A stretch of DNA of 64,000 nt from Falsiroseomonas sp041690465 (GCF_041690465.1 NZ_JAWLHG010000024.1:1-64000); one strand, 5' to 3'. Shown: positions 42,512-51,815, counted from the first letter of the stretch. Numbers and translations: made by a program. The notes: a model not told the origin generated them from the letters alone.

Positions 42512-44022
42512 GCCGCCGCCATCTCGCGCAGCCGCGCCCGCTGGACCTTGCGGCCATTCGGCCCGTCGGTGGTGGGGAACTCCGCCAGCGCGATCAGCCG
42601 CGCCGGCACCTTGAAGCGGGCGAGCTGTGCGGCGCAGGTGGCGAGGATCGCCGCCTCGTCATAGCCGGCCCCCGGGATGACGAAGGCGACCGCCCTGCCC
42701 TCATGCGCCACCACCTGCGCCGCGGTCAGGCCGGGCTGCGCGAGGAGGAAGGATTCGATCTCCTCCGGCGCCACCAGGAAGCCACCGAGCCGCAGCGCAT
42801 CGCCCGCACGGGTGGCGAAGTCGAAGCCGCGCCCATCCGGCTGCGCAGCCGCGAGGTCGCCGCTGCGGAACCAGCCATCCGGCGTGCGGGCGCGCGCCGT
42901 CGCCGCCTCGTCGCCGAGGTAGCGGTCGAACAGCGAGGGTCCGCGCAGCAGCAGCTCGCCATCCCCGGCGATGGCGAAGCCGGCGTCCGGGCTGGCGGGA
43001 ATGCCGCCGCCGATCGCGGCATGCGGCCCGGCGGGGTCCTGCAGCGCGAACAGCGCCTGCGCCTCCGAACTGCCGTACACGGCGCGCGCGGCGAGGTTCA
43101 GCCGGGCGGAGGCTTCCATCACCTGCTCGGCCTTGCCGTGGAAATTGGCGAAGCCGGTGAAGGCGAACGGCGCGTAGGGCCGCCCGGCCGCCGCCTCGGC
43201 CAGCATCAGCAGCAGGTCGTCGCCGCCGACCAGATGCGTGATGCCGGCGCGCCGGATCAGCGCATCGGCCTCCGCCGCATCGAAGCGCTCCATCGGATGG
43301 ATCGCGGCGCCGCCGGCCAGCGCCGCCATCGCCGCCGCCAGCCCGAAGGTTCCGCAAAGCGGCACGGCGGCGAGGAAGGCGGCGCCCGGTGCACCCGTCC
43401 CGATCCGCGCCGCCACATCGGCCGCGTGGCGCGCGATGCTGCGCTGGCGATGCAGCACCAGCTTCGGCCCCGCGGTGGTGCCGGAGGTCGTGAAGGTGAG
43501 GCACTCGGCCTCCGGCGCCGCGTCGTCCGGCGCCTCGGCGCCGGCATCCAGCGCGCCGAGCGGCAGCACCGGCAGGCCGGCGAGGCTGCCCTCCCCCATC
43601 CCGTCCACGCCGATCGCAAACCGCAGCGAGCCGCGTGCCGCGCCCGGCACCGCGCCCAGCACCGCCGCGGCGTCCACCGCCGCGAAATCCCGCGCCACCG
43701 CGATCGCCCTCGGTTTCGCCCGCTCCAGCAGCGGCCCTAGCTCCGCCGCGCGGAACCGCGTGTTGAGCAGCACCGCGCAGGCGCCGCGCCGGGCGAGCGC
43801 CAGCAGCAGCAGCAACATCCCCGGCCGGTTCGGCAGGAACAGCGCCACCCGGTCGCCCGGCCCGATCCCCTGCCGGGCCAGCCCGCCCGCGATCCGTCGC
43901 GCCGCGGCGGCGACCTCCGCCCAGCGCAACCCGGGCAGCGCCGGGGCCTCCGGGCAGCGCGCGGCGGTGGTTTCGAGCAGGTCGGAGAGCGTGCCGGGCG
44001 GCGCCATGTGCCCGGCCATCAT
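42508..44022 (-). CDS. AMP-forming acyl-CoA synthetase/ligase
   Basis: A 504-residue adenylate-forming enzyme. Motifs in order: the P-loop TFTTSGTTAGPK near residue 174, YGSSEAQAL, GWFRSGDLAA and a C-terminal catalytic lysine in DGPNGRKVQR. It activates a carboxylic acid with ATP and transfers it to CoA or another acceptor. Two ATGs (44022 and five codons later) compete for start. It lies 9 bases from the glycosyltransferase gene and overlaps the MFS gene. The acid is not deducible. Confidence 0.85.
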   Translation of the reverse strand: MMAGHMAPPGTLSDLLETTAARCPEAPALPGLRWAEVAAAARRIAGGLARQGIGPGDRVALFLPNRPGMLLLLLALARRGACAVLLNTRFRAAELGPLLERAKPRAIAVARDFAAVDAAAVLGAVPGAARGSLRFAIGVDGMGEGSLAGLPVLPLGALDAGAEAPDDAAPEAECLTFTTSGTTAGPKLVLHRQRSIARHAADVAARIGTGAPGAAFLAAVPLCGTFGLAAAMAALAGGAAIHPMERFDAAEADALIRRAGITHLVGGDDLLLMLAEAAAGRPYAPFAFTGFANFHGKAEQVMEASARLNLAARAVYGSSEAQALFALQDPAGPHAAIGGGIPASPDAGFAIAGDGELLLRGPSLFDRYLGDEAATARARTPDGWFRSGDLAAAQPDGRGFDFATRAGDALRLGGFLVAPEEIESFLLAQPGLTAAQVVAHEGRAVAFVIPGAGYDEAAILATCAAQLARFKVPARLIALAEFPTTDGPNGRKVQRARLREMAAA

Positions 44023-44031
44023 GGGCCGGGC

Positions 44032-45579
44032 TCAGCGCCGCCGCCAGACCTCGACCTCGTACGACCCATCTTGGACCGTTGCGAACAGCGCATAGCCCCG
44101 CGCCAGCGCTGCCTCGATGGCCGCCCGCGCCTCGGGCCGGATCAGCGGCCAGAAAGCGGGCGCCACCACGATCACGCCCGGCGGCAGCGCCAGCACGCGG
44201 GCAAGCTCGGCATCCACGTCCTCGCCGGTGACACCCGCGAAACGGCCGGCCAGGTGCGCGGGAAAGGCGAGGCGCGTCGGCGGAGGCTCGCCGGCCAGCA
44301 CATAGGGGGTGACGTGCCAGTTGGCGACGAACAGGGCCTCGCCCGGACGCAGCGCCTCGGCGGCCAGCGCGGCGACCTGCCGCACCGGATCGGTGCCGCG
44401 CAGCCCCAGCCCATGGGCGAGCCGCGGCATCACCGTGTCCACGACCGGCATGGCAGCGAGCAGCGCAACGCCGAGCGCGAAGGCGCGCGCCGCGAAGGGC
44501 GGGCGGATGGCGATGCGGGCGAGCGCCGTCAGCCCGAGCACCGCAAGCACCGAGAGCGGCGCCATCAGGATCAGGAAGTAGTGGAGGTAGAATTTCCAGG
44601 GTGCCGCCACGGCCAGCGCCGCGCCCACCAGCCAGGGCAGCAGCAGCAGCCCCGCGCGCCGGATGCCCGCATCGCCCGCCAGCACGCCGAGTGCCGCCAG
44701 GGCCAGCCAGCCGAGATGCGGCAGCGCGCCGAACAGCCCCTGTCGCAGCCCCGGCCAATAGCCATCGGTGTCGGCATAGCGCAGCGGCGCGAACAGGTTG
44801 CCCTCCAGCCAGGCATCGATCTCGCCGCCCGCCCAGTATCCGGCGGCGACCCCGAGGCTCGGCAGGGCGGCGCCGAGGGCGAAGGCGGCCGCGAGCAGCG
44901 GGATACGGCCCGGCGCCAGCCGCCCGGCCGCCAGCGCCGCGCCGCACATGGTCAGCCACAGCGCGGAAGTCTCGATCGCCGTCACCTGCTTGATGAAAAG
45001 CGCGAAGCCGGCCGCGAGCCCGGCTGCCAGCACCATGCCAGCCCGCGGCGGGGCGGCGGAGAGCGCCTCCCGCAGCAGCAGCAAGGCGGCGAGCACCACG
45101 AAGGGGGCGAAGAGCACCTCCGTATTGGTCGCGAGCCCGCCGAGGACGATGGTATGCGCGATGTAGAGCAGGCCAGCCCCGAGCGCCGCCGCCGGCGGCG
45201 CGCCGAGCAGCCGCGCCAGCGCACGCAGCCCGCATGCCGTGGCGGTCACCGCCAGCACGCCGGTGAGACGCAGCGCGATCACCGGCTCCGGCACCAGCGC
45301 ATGCACCAGGGCGATCAGCGCGGGGGCGCCGGGTGGGTGCATGTCCCAGATCGCGAGATAGGGCCAGCCGCCCTGCAGCCAGGTCACGGCCTGCAGCAGA
45401 TAGAGGCCTTCGTCCGGGTCGATCAGAGCGGCGGTGAAAGACAGCGCGCGCAACAGCAACGCGACAGCGAGGAACAGCCCCGCGGCCCCGAGCGCACGCA
45501 CCCACCCCCTGGCGGCTTGGCGCTGGCTGGTGGCCTGCGCCGTGCCGTCCCGAGCACCGAAGATACCGGTCCCACTCAC
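44032..45579 (-). CDS. GT-C glycosyltransferase, ArnT/PMT-like
   Basis: A 515-residue polytopic membrane protein with about 11 helices. The first periplasmic loop carries the acidic motif DPDEGLYLLQAVTWLQGG, as in GT39/GT83 enzymes where the aspartate/glutamate pair coordinates the lipid-linked sugar donor. The C-terminal part is a soluble periplasmic domain. The GTG start has no good ribosome site. It heads a coupled cluster with the ligase and MFS genes. Target lipid or glycan unknown. Confidence 0.78.
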   Translation of the reverse strand: MSGTGIFGARDGTAQATSQRQAARGWVRALGAAGLFLAVALLLRALSFTAALIDPDEGLYLLQAVTWLQGGWPYLAIWDMHPPGAPALIALVHALVPEPVIALRLTGVLAVTATACGLRALARLLGAPPAAALGAGLLYIAHTIVLGGLATNTEVLFAPFVVLAALLLLREALSAAPPRAGMVLAAGLAAGFALFIKQVTAIETSALWLTMCGAALAAGRLAPGRIPLLAAAFALGAALPSLGVAAGYWAGGEIDAWLEGNLFAPLRYADTDGYWPGLRQGLFGALPHLGWLALAALGVLAGDAGIRRAGLLLLPWLVGAALAVAAPWKFYLHYFLILMAPLSVLAVLGLTALARIAIRPPFAARAFALGVALLAAMPVVDTVMPRLAHGLGLRGTDPVRQVAALAAEALRPGEALFVANWHVTPYVLAGEPPPTRLAFPAHLAGRFAGVTGEDVDAELARVLALPPGVIVVAPAFWPLIRPEARAAIEAALARGYALFATVQDGSYEVEVWRRR

Positions 45580-45598
45580 GGGCGGTCGAACGCCTCGA

Positions 45599-45611
45599 AA
45601 CCGAATCGGTT
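45599..45611. promoter_or_regulatory. Palindrome in the GT-C/hydantoinase intergenic region
   Basis: AACCGA and TCGGTT flank a single central base, giving a nearly perfect 13-base palindrome between two divergent genes. It could be an operator for either. No promoter motif of confidence was found nearby. Confidence 0.35.
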
Positions 45612-45683
45612 GGCGTCGGTACCCGTCACGGCCGCGTCAGCGCCGGCTTGACGCGGACACGTGCGGGCAGGACCGTCCACGCC

Positions 45684-47321
45684 ATGCAGCCCGACCCCAT
45701 CACCCTCGCCGTGCTCGAGAACCGCTTCCGCGCGATCGTGGAGGAGATGGGCGAGGCGCTGCTGCGCACCGCCACCTCGCAGATCCTGAATTCCTCGCGC
45801 GACTTCTCCGTGGCGCTCTGCGATGCGCGCGCAAGGCTGGTGGCGCAGGCCGATCACATTCCCGTCCATGTCGGCGCCATGCCCTTCGCCGCCGCCGCGG
45901 TGCTGGAGGCCTTCGGCGACGTGATCCGCCCCGGCGAGACCTACCTGCTCAACGACCCCTGGCATGGCGGCAGCCACCTGCCCGACCTCACCATCGTCCT
46001 GCCGGTGTTCGCGGGCGCCGAACTCCACTTCCTCTGCGTCGTCCGCGCCCACCAGTCCGACATCGGCGGTGCCACCCACGGCGCCTACAACCCCGCCGCC
46101 TTCGAGATCTGGCAGGAGGGCATCCGCATCCCGCCCATCCGCCTCGGCGAAGGCGACCGGCTGCGCGACGATCTGGTCTCCATGCTCGCGCTCAACACTC
46201 GCATCGCCCGCGACTTCCGCGGCGACCTGATGGCGATGTGGGGCTCGGCCCGCCTCGGCGCGAAGCGCCTCGAATCCCTGCTCGCTGAGCACGGCCCGAC
46301 GAAGCTCGACGCCGCCACCGCCGCCATCCTCGACCTGGCCGAAGCCCATGCCCGCCGCATCATCGGCGCCTGGGCCGATGGCGAGTATGTCGGCGAGGCG
46401 CTGCTCGACGATGACGGCCACGGCGCCACCGACATCCCCATCCGCGCCCGCATCACCAAGCGCGGCGATTCCCTCACCGTCGATCTCTCCGAGTCCGCCG
46501 CCCAGGTCCGCGGCTTCGTCAACTCGCCCTGGCCCAACACCGTCAGCGCCGTGCGCATGGCGCTCGCCTATCTCCTCGACCCCGAGGTGGCGAAGAATGA
46601 CGGCGCCTTCCGCCCCCTCACCGTCATCGCCCCCGAAGGCAGCATCGTCCGCCCGCGCGAGGGCGCCGCCGTCACCCTCTGCACCTCCCACCCCGGCAAC
46701 GAGATCGTCGAGGCCGTGGTGAAGGCCCTCGCCCCCGCTTGCCCCGAGCGCGCCATGGGCGGCTGGGGCCGCCGTTTCCGCGTCGCCATCACCGGCCACG
46801 ACCCGCGCCGCGACAAGCGCTTCGTCTGGCACCTCTTCCACGCCCGCCCCGGCGGCGGCGGCCATGCGAAGGGCGATGGCTGGTCCACCGCCGGCGAGTG
46901 GCATTCCGCCGGCGGCCTGAAATTCGGCAGCGTCGAGATGGCCGAGGCGCGCTTCCCCCTCTTCTTCCGCCGCCACGAATTCCGCCCCGGTTCCGCCGGC
47001 GACGGCACCCATCGCGGCGGCTTGGGCGCGGAACTTGAACTGGTGATCGAGGCCGACGGCATCTCCCGCGCCAACACCGCCGGCGACGGCGCCCGCCACG
47101 GTTCCGCCGGCATGTTGGGCGGCCGCGACAGCGCCCCCCACCACTACACGCTCCGCCACCCCGACGGCACCGAGCGCGACCTCCGCACCAAGGAGACCGG
47201 CGTGGAGCTCTCCCCCGGCGACGTCCTCATCGTCCGCTCCGCCGGCGGCGGCGGCTGGGGCCCGCCCGAGAACCGCGACCCCGCCGCCCGCGCCGCCGAC
47301 GCAGCCGAAGGTCTGATCTGA
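45684..47321 (+). CDS. hyuB: Hydantoinase B/oxoprolinase-type subunit
   Basis: A 545-residue ATP-dependent hydantoinase or 5-oxoprolinase B subunit. Landmarks include MQPDPITLAVLENRFRAI, LLRTATSQILNSSRDFS, YLLNDPWHGGSHLPDL and GWGRRFRVAITGH. The ATG at 45684 begins the conserved region. It ends in TGATGATG, overlapping the start of the A subunit by one base. Third positions are strongly C-biased compared with surrounding genes (CTC and CCC dominate). The hydantoin or lactam substrate is unknown. Confidence 0.9.
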   Translation: MQPDPITLAVLENRFRAIVEEMGEALLRTATSQILNSSRDFSVALCDARARLVAQADHIPVHVGAMPFAAAAVLEAFGDVIRPGETYLLNDPWHGGSHLPDLTIVLPVFAGAELHFLCVVRAHQSDIGGATHGAYNPAAFEIWQEGIRIPPIRLGEGDRLRDDLVSMLALNTRIARDFRGDLMAMWGSARLGAKRLESLLAEHGPTKLDAATAAILDLAEAHARRIIGAWADGEYVGEALLDDDGHGATDIPIRARITKRGDSLTVDLSESAAQVRGFVNSPWPNTVSAVRMALAYLLDPEVAKNDGAFRPLTVIAPEGSIVRPREGAAVTLCTSHPGNEIVEAVVKALAPACPERAMGGWGRRFRVAITGHDPRRDKRFVWHLFHARPGGGGHAKGDGWSTAGEWHSAGGLKFGSVEMAEARFPLFFRRHEFRPGSAGDGTHRGGLGAELELVIEADGISRANTAGDGARHGSAGMLGGRDSAPHHYTLRHPDGTERDLRTKETGVELSPGDVLIVRSAGGGGWGPPENRDPAARAADAAEGLI

Positions 47322-49375
47322 TGATGGGCCCCTACCGCATCGGCGTGGATGTCGGCGGCACCTTCACCGACGTCGTCTGCATCGGCGCCGATGGCGAGAC
47401 CGTCCTCGCCAAGGCCGCCACCACCCCGCACGACCAGTCCGAAGGCGTGCTCGACGGCCTCCGCACCCTCGCCGCGCAGCTCCACATCACCCTCCGCGAA
47501 CTCCTCGAAGTCACCGAGCGCCTGGTCCACGGCACCACCGTCGCCACCAACGCCCTGCTGGAACGCCGCACCGCGAAGGTCGCCCTCCTCACCACCGAGG
47601 GCCATCGCGACGTCATCGAGATGCGCGAGGGCCTGAAGCCCGAGCGCTACGACCTCCGCCTCCCCCCCGCGCCCACCCTGGTCCCCCGCCGCCTGCGCCT
47701 CCCCCTCCGCGAGCGCATCCGCGCCGACGGCCGCGAGGAACGCCCCCTCGACCCGTCATCGCTGAACACCGCCATCGCCACCCTGCAATCCGAAGGCGTC
47801 GATTCCGTCGCCCTCTGCCTCCTCCATTCCTGGCGCGACGGCACCCATGAGCGCCAGGCCGCCGAGGCCATCCAGGCCGCCCTCCCCGACGCCTATGTCA
47901 CCCTCTCCTCCGACGTCCTGCCGCAGATCAAGGAGTACGAGCGCTTCTCCACCACCGTGGTGAATGCCGCCGTCGGCCCCATCGTCGGCCGCTATCTCGG
48001 CCGCCTGCAGACCCGCCTCACCGAGGCCGGCTTCCACGCCCCCCTCTTCGTCATCCTCTCCCATGGCGGCGTCGCCCCGGTGGAGGAGGCGCAGCGCCTG
48101 GCCGCCGGCACCGCCCTCTCCGGCCCCGCCGGCGGCGTCGCCGCGGCGCTGGCGCTGGCCCGCGCCGGCCTCGGCGGCAACCTCGTCACCTTCGATGTCG
48201 GCGGCACCTCCACCGATGTCGCCCTCGTCGCCGGCGGCGAGGCTGCGCTCGGCCGCGGCCGCGAGGTCGGCGGCCAGCGCATCGCCCTCGAAAGCCTCGA
48301 CATCGTCACCCTCGGCGCCGGCGGCGGCTCGCTGGCTTTCGTGGATGCCGGCGGCATGCTCCGCGTCGGCCCCCGCAGCGCCGGCGCCGTGCCCGGCCCC
48401 GCCTGCTACGGCGCCGGCGGCACCGAGCCCGCGGTCACCGACGCCAACCTCCTGCTCGGCTATCTCGACCCCGAGCGCTTCCTCGGCGGCAAGCGCCGCC
48501 TGGACCGCGCCGCCGCCGCCGCCGCCGTGGAGCGCCTGGCCGCGAAGCTGGGCCTGGAGCCGCTCGCCTGCGCCGCCGGCATCCACCAGCTTGCCAATGT
48601 CGCCATGGCCGAGGGCATCCGCGTCGCCACCGTTCGCCGCGGCGTGGACCCCCGCGGCTTCACCCTGCTCGCCTTCGGCGGCGCCGCCGGCCTGCATGCG
48701 TCCGCCGTCGCCCGCGACCTCGGCATGACGCGCGTCGCCGTCCCCCTGCTCGCCGCCGGGCTCTCCGCCTGGGGCATGCTGCAGACCGATTTGCGCTACG
48801 AGCTCGCCCGCAGCCTGGCCGACGCCGTCGGCCTGCCCGCCGAGGCCGACCTCCGCGCCCTCTACGCCGCCCTGGAATCCGAGGCCCGCGCCCGCCTCAC
48901 CGCCTGGATGCCCGGCGCCCCCGAGATCCGCCGCAGCGCCGACATGCGCTATGGCGAGCAGGTCTTCGAGGTCGCCGTCCCCCTCGACGCCGTGGACTGG
49001 GACGCCCCCGGCCTCCCCGCCCGCGTCACCGAGGCTTTTCATCAGCGCCACGAGGCTTTGTTCACCTATGCCCTGCGCGGCGAGGAGGTGGTGCTGGTCA
49101 CCGCCCGCGTCGCCGCCATCGGCCAGCTCCCCACCCGCCCCGCGCCCCTGCTGCCGGCGCGTGCGAAGGCCGAGCCCGCCGGCACCCGCCGCGCTGTCAT
49201 CGCCGGCGCGCTGCACGACCTCCCAGTGTGGAGCTTTGCCGAGTTGGCCCCGGACCAGCGCGTGGAGGGCCCGGCGATCGTGGAGAGCGACACGACGACG
49301 GTGCTGCTGCTGCCGGGGGATTCGGCGCGGCTGGATGCGCGGGGGTGGTTGGAGGTGGAGGTGGAGGGTGAGTGA
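47321..49375 (+). CDS. hyuA: Hydantoinase A/oxoprolinase-type ATPase subunit
   Basis: A 684-residue actin-like ATPase subunit. The phosphate motif YRIGVDVGGTFTDVVCIGADG opens the protein, and LSGPAGGVAAALALA, VTFDVGGTSTDVALVAGGE and TLGAGGGSLAFVDAGGMLRVGP are the remaining nucleotide-binding landmarks. It phosphorylates the lactam to drive ring opening by the B subunit. The first of two adjacent ATGs overlaps the B-subunit stop. It shares the same C-rich codon style as its partner. It borders an AT-rich insert. Confidence 0.9.
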   Translation: MMGPYRIGVDVGGTFTDVVCIGADGETVLAKAATTPHDQSEGVLDGLRTLAAQLHITLRELLEVTERLVHGTTVATNALLERRTAKVALLTTEGHRDVIEMREGLKPERYDLRLPPAPTLVPRRLRLPLRERIRADGREERPLDPSSLNTAIATLQSEGVDSVALCLLHSWRDGTHERQAAEAIQAALPDAYVTLSSDVLPQIKEYERFSTTVVNAAVGPIVGRYLGRLQTRLTEAGFHAPLFVILSHGGVAPVEEAQRLAAGTALSGPAGGVAAALALARAGLGGNLVTFDVGGTSTDVALVAGGEAALGRGREVGGQRIALESLDIVTLGAGGGSLAFVDAGGMLRVGPRSAGAVPGPACYGAGGTEPAVTDANLLLGYLDPERFLGGKRRLDRAAAAAAVERLAAKLGLEPLACAAGIHQLANVAMAEGIRVATVRRGVDPRGFTLLAFGGAAGLHASAVARDLGMTRVAVPLLAAGLSAWGMLQTDLRYELARSLADAVGLPAEADLRALYAALESEARARLTAWMPGAPEIRRSADMRYGEQVFEVAVPLDAVDWDAPGLPARVTEAFHQRHEALFTYALRGEEVVLVTARVAAIGQLPTRPAPLLPARAKAEPAGTRRAVIAGALHDLPVWSFAELAPDQRVEGPAIVESDTTTVLLLPGDSARLDARGWLEVEVEGE

Positions 49376-49403
49376 CGCACCTAACCGCAATCTCTATGTC
49401 AGC

Positions 49404-49423
49404 GTTGCACCTCTGTATGCAAC
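49404..49423. repeat. Inverted repeat at the left edge of the AT-rich insert
   Basis: GTTGCA and TGCAAC flank an eight-base spacer, about 30 bases past the hydantoinase A stop. It may be a weak terminator or a mark of the insertion boundary. No matching copy was found at the right edge. Confidence 0.3.
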
Positions 49424-49600
49424 CTGCCGGTCTCCTGCCCACCTTAAGGATACCGTGGCGCCGCCGGGCTTTCCACAAGCGGGCGCGATCCTCGCCCCTG
49501 TGGGCGGCCAAGGTTAGCGAGTAGCCGCCTCAGAAGACTCGTGCCTCAACGTCCGTGGCGGTGTAAGTAGCCCTGTACGCGGCGCTCACAAGGAAGCATC

Positions 49601-50911
49601 ATGACGAAACTGACCGAAGTGTTCGGTGTCAGCGCTGATCCCATTCTATCGTATATTGTTCGTGACAACATCGACGGTCTTTTTACGACTGTGCTGAAGG
49701 AGACCAAGCATGTGGTAGTATACGGTGCCTCCAAGCAAGGGAAAACCGCCCTAGTCTCTCGCTACCTACCTTACGAGCAGAATGTAGTAGTTCGGCTTTC
49801 ACCGAACAGCAACGTTGAGGACATCTATTCGAGCATTCTACGCCAGTGTGGCGTTGAAATAGAAGTCGGAAAATTGACAGAAAAAGCCTCTGAATTGTCT
49901 GCAAGCGCAGGGATCAAGGCCAAGGCAACGCTCTGGTTGCTAGGAGAGGGAGAGGTGAATGGAACAGGAGGATACAAGAATTCCGACAAGAGCCAACGAA
50001 CATCGAAGACGATTCCCTTCAATTTGGCTGTCGCACAAGACGTTGCTGAATTATTGAGGGAGATTGGCTTTGACAAAAAAATAATACTCGAAAATTTCCA
50101 CTACTTGGCGGAAGAAAGACAGCGCCAGCTTTCGTTTGATTTGCGGTCCTTTCAGGAGATGGGAATTATATTCGTGGTATTGGGCGTATGGCGCCAGAAG
50201 GACAAGCTGCGAATCTACTGCCCTGATCTAACAGACAGGGTTGTCGACGTCGCAGTTGAGCCTTGGAGCGATGATGAGTTTAAAAAGGTCGCCGCAGAGG
50301 GCGCAAGCCATCTAAATTTAGAACTCAGCTCAAAGGTGGTTGAGCGATGCATCGAAAACTCCTTTGGCAGTATTGGTGTCTTTCAGGAACTCTTGAAGCA
50401 CACTTGTATGGCCGCCGGTGTGCTCGAAGGAACATGGCGCACGCAAAGAATTCTCGACGAGACCTTCGCTGATAAGGCCGTTAAAGAAAAAGCTGACCAG
50501 TATGGAGCCACGCACCAGCAAGCCCTTGAGCTGATCTCTTCCGGGAATGTGACACACTCGAAGGAGAAGGAGAAAACCCCTCTTCATCTCCCGTACTATT
50601 TGGTCTGTGTGATACTTGATTTAGGTTACTCTGGCTTAATGCATGGAGCGAGTAGATCAGACATCACAGACATGATAAAGCAGCACCATCATCGAAAGGA
50701 TGACGTTCGCGGTTCTGATATGAGCAACTTGCTACACAACCTTGCCACGCTGCAGCACAAGAAAGGAATCAATCCACCATTGATCGACTATGATATTGGC
50801 AAGCGACGGTTGTACGCAATTGATTCAACGTTCTTTTTCTTCCTTAGGAACTGCGATCTGGCCGTTGTCAAGGAAGAGCTCCCGTCACCCATAGATGCGG
50901 AATCCGCATAA
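49601..50911 (+). CDS. P-loop NTPase of unknown function (436 aa)
   Basis: A soluble ATPase. Walker A is GASKQGKT at 42-49; Walker B is KKIILENFHYL at 159-169 with the catalytic acidic residue Glu164; a sensor-like segment FVVLGVWRQ follows at about 191-199 and DRVVDVAVEPWSDDEF around 212. The C-terminal third is helical and could be a winged helix. This order resembles STAND/AAA-type regulatory ATPases. AAGGAAG lies five bases before the ATG. Codon use is far more AT-rich than all neighbours, indicating recent transfer. No family name can be given; a phage-defence or regulatory role is conjecture. Confidence 0.8.
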   Translation: MTKLTEVFGVSADPILSYIVRDNIDGLFTTVLKETKHVVVYGASKQGKTALVSRYLPYEQNVVVRLSPNSNVEDIYSSILRQCGVEIEVGKLTEKASELSASAGIKAKATLWLLGEGEVNGTGGYKNSDKSQRTSKTIPFNLAVAQDVAELLREIGFDKKIILENFHYLAEERQRQLSFDLRSFQEMGIIFVVLGVWRQKDKLRIYCPDLTDRVVDVAVEPWSDDEFKKVAAEGASHLNLELSSKVVERCIENSFGSIGVFQELLKHTCMAAGVLEGTWRTQRILDETFADKAVKEKADQYGATHQQALELISSGNVTHSKEKEKTPLHLPYYLVCVILDLGYSGLMHGASRSDITDMIKQHHHRKDDVRGSDMSNLLHNLATLQHKKGINPPLIDYDIGKRRLYAIDSTFFFFLRNCDLAVVKEELPSPIDAESA

Positions 50912-51213
50912 ATCGCGCGAAGGTCGAGGTAATGCTGGGAATATTTTTTCGGAAGTGAAGCATATTTCTGAGCAACGAAGTTTTGATATTTGCTTTGGGC
51001 CTGCTTCGGTAATGCTTCCGGCAACCTTCAGGCGCCGCCGCGGCACGGCTGGCCCTCTTCTATTTCGATTGGTCTGATCCCGGTGATTCAACGCGTGCCA
51101 GCGCGCGACGCTCGCCTCTCACGGCGGAGGATGATCGCCCCCCACCGGCCGGATCCAATTGCCATGCAAGAAACGGATTGAGATCAAGCAATATTTTCCT
51201 ATATACTTTTTTG
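50912..51213. other. AT-rich non-coding stretch
   Basis: These 302 bases between the NTPase gene and the next gene hold no supportable reading frame. The first half stays AT-rich like the NTPase gene; a short GC-rich block (about 51030-51160) interrupts it. The last 40 bases hold a promoter-like pair (see 51178-51207). The right boundary of the transferred DNA is therefore about 51.2 kb. Confidence 0.5.
51178..51207 (+). promoter_or_regulatory. Promoter-like pair, probably leaderless
   Basis: TTGAGA (51178-51183) and TATACT (51202-51207) are 18 bases apart. Initiation seven bases downstream would fall on the ATG at 51214, and no Shine-Dalgarno precedes that ATG, so the transcript would be leaderless. 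Confidence 0.6.
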
Positions 51214-51807
51214 ATGCATCTTCTTCCCCCACCCGCCTTCCCCCTCCGCCGCTCCACCCCCCGCCCCTGGCGCCCCCTGACCGACACCGAATGGGCCGCC
51301 CTCTCCGCCATCCTCCACGCCTCCAACCGCGGCCGCCCGCCCACCGACGCCCGCCGCACCTGGAACGGCATCTTCTGGATCGCCTGCTCGCGCGAGCCCT
51401 GGCGCGCCCTGCCGCCTGAATTCGGCCGCCCCGATTCCGCCCACCGCGCGCTGCGCCGCGCCGCACAGGCACAGCACCTGCACCGCCTGCTGCTTTGGGT
51501 CTCGGACCGCTACCCCGGCGCCGAAAGCCCGCTGCGCGGCATCGAGTGGTTCATCGTCCGCGCCTATCGCCGCGCCTTCCGCATCACCCCCATCGCCATC
51601 GCCTTCGCCCGCCGCCTCGGCCTGGCCAGCGCCCTGCCCGCCGAGCCCCTCTGGCTGCCGCGGCCGGATTTGTCCGAAACCGTGAAGGCGCTCGCCCGCG
51701 ACGCGAAAGATTCCTTGGCGGAACTGCCGATGGCCTTCCTCCGCGCCCTGCTCCACCTCTCCCGCCGCGCCGCCGGCGAGCCGCGGCACTGGCGGACCAC
51801 GGCATGA
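51214..51807 (+). CDS. Orphan IS5-type transposase DNA-binding domain
   Basis: A 197-residue protein. Residues about 19-95 (PLTDTEWAALSAILHASN, RGRPPTDARRTWNGIFW, PWRALPPEFGRPDSAHRALR) match the N-terminal DUF4096-like domain of IS5-family transposases, which binds the element's ends. No DDE catalytic domain follows; the remaining 100 residues are Arg/Leu-rich and unlike transposases. It is therefore a domesticated or decayed form. Codon use is very C-rich, unlike the AT-rich DNA just upstream. Confidence 0.65.
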   Translation: MHLLPPPAFPLRRSTPRPWRPLTDTEWAALSAILHASNRGRPPTDARRTWNGIFWIACSREPWRALPPEFGRPDSAHRALRRAAQAQHLHRLLLWVSDRYPGAESPLRGIEWFIVRAYRRAFRITPIAIAFARRLGLASALPAEPLWLPRPDLSETVKALARDAKDSLAELPMAFLRALLHLSRRAAGEPRHWRTTA

Positions 51808-51815
51808 ACGCCGGC

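Noticed and set aside
49601..50911. TniB-type transposition ATPase
   Set aside because: No transposase partner or element ends accompany it, and the Walker A surroundings differ from the GxSxxGKT context of TniB.
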